45,410 nucleotides of DNA, from positions 1 to 45,410 of the forward strand of contig JAHINX010000019.1 of NCBI GenBank assembly GCA_018895765.1, read 5' to 3'. The DNA is from Patescibacteria group bacterium (GTDB taxonomy: Bacteria; Patescibacteriota; Patescibacteriia; GCA-002772895). Positions 43,651-45,410 of this stretch are shown here, one piece after another (positions within the stretch are counted from its first letter, which is position 1; each line of letters begins with the position of its first letter). The notes under the pieces are model-generated. The model saw only the letters and a list, made by a program, of their open reading frames with translations, made no database searches and was not told the DNA's origin. The translations under genes were made by a program, and so were the position numbers.

Positions 43651-43790
43651 CTTCCTCCATTCTTCGCGCTAGCGGAGAATGCCCTTCGTAGCCTTCTTGA
43701 GGTTCGTAGCTTTACGCGAAGAACCTGGCGAAGAATGGGCCTCATTAATAGCCCAATCTTCAGTAAGCGCTTCGAATGGCACGCCTTTGC
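43651..43790 (-). promoter_or_regulatory. Structured 5' leader of the 43645-42921 operon
   Basis: On the minus strand CCATTC (43779-43774) pairs with GAATGG (43662-43657), then a GAA/GAA internal loop, then GCGCT pairs with AGCGC. Inside are GGGC/GCCC, GCCC/GGGC and GGTTC/GAACC helices, two of them with a TTC/GAA pair next to a TAC bulge. The GAATGG runs into AGGA of the SD. The outer stem, internal loop and SD placement match 22127-22170. Confidence 0.6.
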
Positions 43791-43825
43791 TTTACCTTAA
43801 TCCATTTTTATAAAATTTGCAAGGG

Positions 43826-43834
43826 TGGTATAAT
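43826..43834 (+). promoter_or_regulatory. Extended -10 promoter of gap
   Basis: TGGTATAAT, 40 bp before the gap ATG; -35 not clear. Confidence 0.55.
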
Positions 43835-43874
43835 TGTATAAAGTAAATTAACTATTAATTAGTTGAATAATTTT

Positions 43875-44879
43875 ATGATAAGAGTTGCGATAAATGGTTT
43901 TGGCCGGATTGGCCGAAATACTTTTAAAGCCGGTTTTGGCCGGGCTGATTTAAAAAATATAGAATGGGTTGCTGTAAACGACCTGACAGAGCCGGCGAAC
44001 CTGGCATATCTTTTAAAACACGATACGGTTTATCGTGATTATGATAAAAAAGTAAGCTATGATGACAAGCATCTAATAGTAAATGGAAAAAAAATTAGCG
44101 TTCTTGCGGAGCGTGATCCTGCAAAACTTCCCTGGAAAAAATTGAAAATCGATGTTGTTTTAGAATGCACTGGTATTTTCCGAGATAAAGAATCCGCTGG
44201 CGCGCACTTAAAAGCAGGCGCAAAAAAAGTTATTATCAGCGCGCCTTCAAAAGGCGAAGGCGTTGAAACATATCTTTTGGGAGTGAATGCAGAAAAATAC
44301 AACAAAGAACGGGTTATAGATATGGGCTCTTGCACGACAAATTGCATTGCGCCGGCAATGGCGGTTTTACAATCTGCTTTTGGTGTGGAAAAAGCGCTGA
44401 TGACAACGGTTCACGGCTATACGGCGGACCAGCGCCTGGTGGATGCGCCGCATAAAGATTACAGAAGAGGAAGAACTGCAGGAGAAAATATAATTCCCAC
44501 AACAACCGGCGCGGCAATAGCTACGACAAAAACAATTCCGGAGCTTCAGGGAAAATTTGACGGAATATCTATCCGTGTGCCGGTTTCAGCCGGTTCAATA
44601 TCGGATTTTACATGTCTTCTCAAAAAAAATGTTACGGCAGAGCAAGTGAATAACGCTTTTAAGCGGGCTGCCAAAAATCCGATTTATAAAGGCATCCTAG
44701 CCGTGACCGAGGAGCCGATTGTTTCGTCCGATATTTTAGGTAATCCATATTCTTCAATTATTGATTTGCCGTTTACAAAAGTAGTTGGCGGAAATATGGT
44801 AAAGATTTTGGCTTGGTATGATAATGAATGGGGATATTCCAATCGGCTTATAGAAATGGTGAAAGAAATACAAAAATAA
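43875..44879 (+). CDS. gap: Glyceraldehyde-3-phosphate dehydrogenase
   Basis: A 334-residue GAPDH (glyceraldehyde-3-phosphate to 1,3-bisphosphoglycerate, NAD or NADP). Seen: NGFGRIGRN (about 7-15), the catalytic SCTTNCIAP with Cys153, TTVHGYTADQRLVDAPHKDYRRGRTAGENIIPTTTGAA, and WYDNEWGYSNRL near the C-terminus. The ATG at 43875 (MIRVAINGFG) is preferred to an in-frame TTG 12 bases upstream. pgk follows on the same strand, separated by a tandem repeat of AATGACCAAT words. Confidence 0.97.
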   Translation: MIRVAINGFGRIGRNTFKAGFGRADLKNIEWVAVNDLTEPANLAYLLKHDTVYRDYDKKVSYDDKHLIVNGKKISVLAERDPAKLPWKKLKIDVVLECTGIFRDKESAGAHLKAGAKKVIISAPSKGEGVETYLLGVNAEKYNKERVIDMGSCTTNCIAPAMAVLQSAFGVEKALMTTVHGYTADQRLVDAPHKDYRRGRTAGENIIPTTTGAAIATTKTIPELQGKFDGISIRVPVSAGSISDFTCLLKKNVTAEQVNNAFKRAAKNPIYKGILAVTEEPIVSSDILGNPYSSIIDLPFTKVVGGNMVKILAWYDNEWGYSNRLIEMVKEIQK

Positions 44880-44933
44880 ATGACCAATTTCCCAAATCCC
44901 AATGACCAATGAAGGGGGGAAATGACCAATAAA
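44878..44933. repeat. AATGACCAAT tandem repeat in the gap-pgk spacer
   Basis: AATGACCAAT occurs three times, with CCCAAATCCCAA between the first and second, the word also found inside dnaE (7358-7390). Confidence 0.7.
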
Positions 44934-44935
44934 TT

Positions 44936-45410
44936 ATGAAAATAAGGAGCATTAAACAAGTGAAGAATTTAAAAAGAAAGCGGGTTTTAGTCCGTGTTGA
45001 TTATAATCTGCCTTTTAAAAATGGAAAACCGGATCTAAAGGAAGACCTGCGGATAAGGGCAAGTTTTGAAACAGTAAAATATTTACAAAAAAGAGGTGCT
45101 GTTATTATTTTAGTTTCTCACTTGGGAAGACCGGCAAAGCGCGAAAAATCTCTATCTCTCGCTCCGGTTGCAAAATATCTAAGTAAGAAACTTTTTCTTA
45201 AGGTTAATTTTATAAAAGATGATTTAATAAAAAAAGATATTTCCAAAAAAATCAGGCCGGGAATAAATTTTTTGGAAAATATCCGTTTTTATAAAGAAGA
45301 AGATCTGGACGATAAGCGATTTGCAGAGAAATTGGCAAAGCTGGGAGACATTTTTGTAAATGAAGCGTTTTCTGTTTCGCATAGAAATAACACATCTATT
45401 TGTTCTATAC
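44936..45410 (+). CDS. pgk: Phosphoglycerate kinase, 5' part
   Basis: The first 158 residues of PGK, open at the right edge. PGK makes ATP and 3-phosphoglycerate from the GAPDH product. Seen: MKIRSIKQ start, KRVLVRVDYNLP (substrate-binding Arg and Asp), VILVSHLGRP, LAPVAKYLSKKL, FLENIRFYKEE, and VNEAFSVSHRNNTS. The ATG at 44936 is favoured by the position of the N-terminal strand. No strong SD. Confidence 0.95.
   Translation, partial: MKIRSIKQVKNLKRKRVLVRVDYNLPFKNGKPDLKEDLRIRASFETVKYLQKRGAVIILVSHLGRPAKREKSLSLAPVAKYLSKKLFLKVNFIKDDLIKKDISKKIRPGINFLENIRFYKEEDLDDKRFAEKLAKLGDIFVNEAFSVSHRNNTSICSI

Noticed and set aside
43646..43660. ATG 43660 as start of the 43645 gene
   Set aside because: It overlaps the SD (ATGGAGGA) that serves the next ATG; the same false ATG occurs in the 22163 context.
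1..45410. Alternative code (UGA read as an amino acid), known in some CPR lineages
   Set aside because: TGA ends several well-supported genes (for example at 2277, 28703 and 43195) and no gene needs TGA read-through.

Overview
The window looks like a piece of a Patescibacteria (Candidate Phyla Radiation, Parcubacteria-like) chromosome. It is AT-rich and gene-dense, and housekeeping genes are scattered singly or in short operons between small genes I do not recognise. Several features fit that group: a CPR-style membrane-anchored baseplate-J-like protein, a PrmC with an NLPY motif, a short EF-Ts, inteins in replication genes, an archaeal-type PEP carboxylase, and almost no metabolism beyond glycolysis, nucleotide salvage and translation. 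The code is standard, since TGA is used as a stop.

Layout. 1-2440: the 3' part of archaeal-type PEP carboxylase and an aspartate-family aminotransferase (PEP to oxaloacetate to aspartate), then two overlapping tiny genes. 2812-13768: dnaE split by a LAGLIDADG intein, three charged coiled-coil proteins of unknown function, the baseplate-J-like protein and thrS. 13847-17789: miaB-miaA, then gatB on the other strand. 17967-26080: a nucleotide-metabolism neighbourhood with tmk, a double-domain thyX, two related HD-fold proteins (one with its HD pair lost), an APH-type kinase, a dephospho-CoA-kinase-like P-loop kinase and dCMP deaminase. 26210-28323: the secE-nusG-rplK-rplA operon (minus strand). 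28481-29382: three tiny membrane or lipoprotein genes. 29568-35154: gyrB split by an HNH intein, a membrane protein of unknown function and rodA. 35235-41954: rplY, a DUF3048 protein, a tiny HTH gene, prmC, prfA, rpmE, a small membrane protein, rpsB and tsf. 42048-42860: an HUH (REP-associated) transposase flanked by REP-like hairpins. 42921-45410: a two-gene unknown operon with a structured leader, then gap and the start of pgk.

The most unusual signal is the repeat ecology. At least five 27-nt palindromes (or close relatives) lie inside essential genes (miaB, miaA, prmC twice, dnaE) and are read through in frame. Two of them differ only by paired, compensatory substitutions. The transposase gene carries a copy of its own flanking hairpin inside its coding sequence. 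Many intergenic gaps hold degenerate short tandem repeats, and the same kind of sequence appears inside dnaE and thrS. Other inverted-repeat elements have been captured as gene ends or terminators. A second notable signal is a shared RNA-like leader architecture, overlapping the Shine-Dalgarno, in front of two unrelated operons (22127-22170 plus strand and 43651-43779 minus strand).

Promoters are recognisable: seven share an extended -10 box, TRTGCTAWWWT-like, mostly with a TTGACA-like -35 at 17-18 bp. Strong SD sequences (GGAGG) precede the small genes but are weak or absent before many housekeeping genes. No tRNA, rRNA or CRISPR array was seen.
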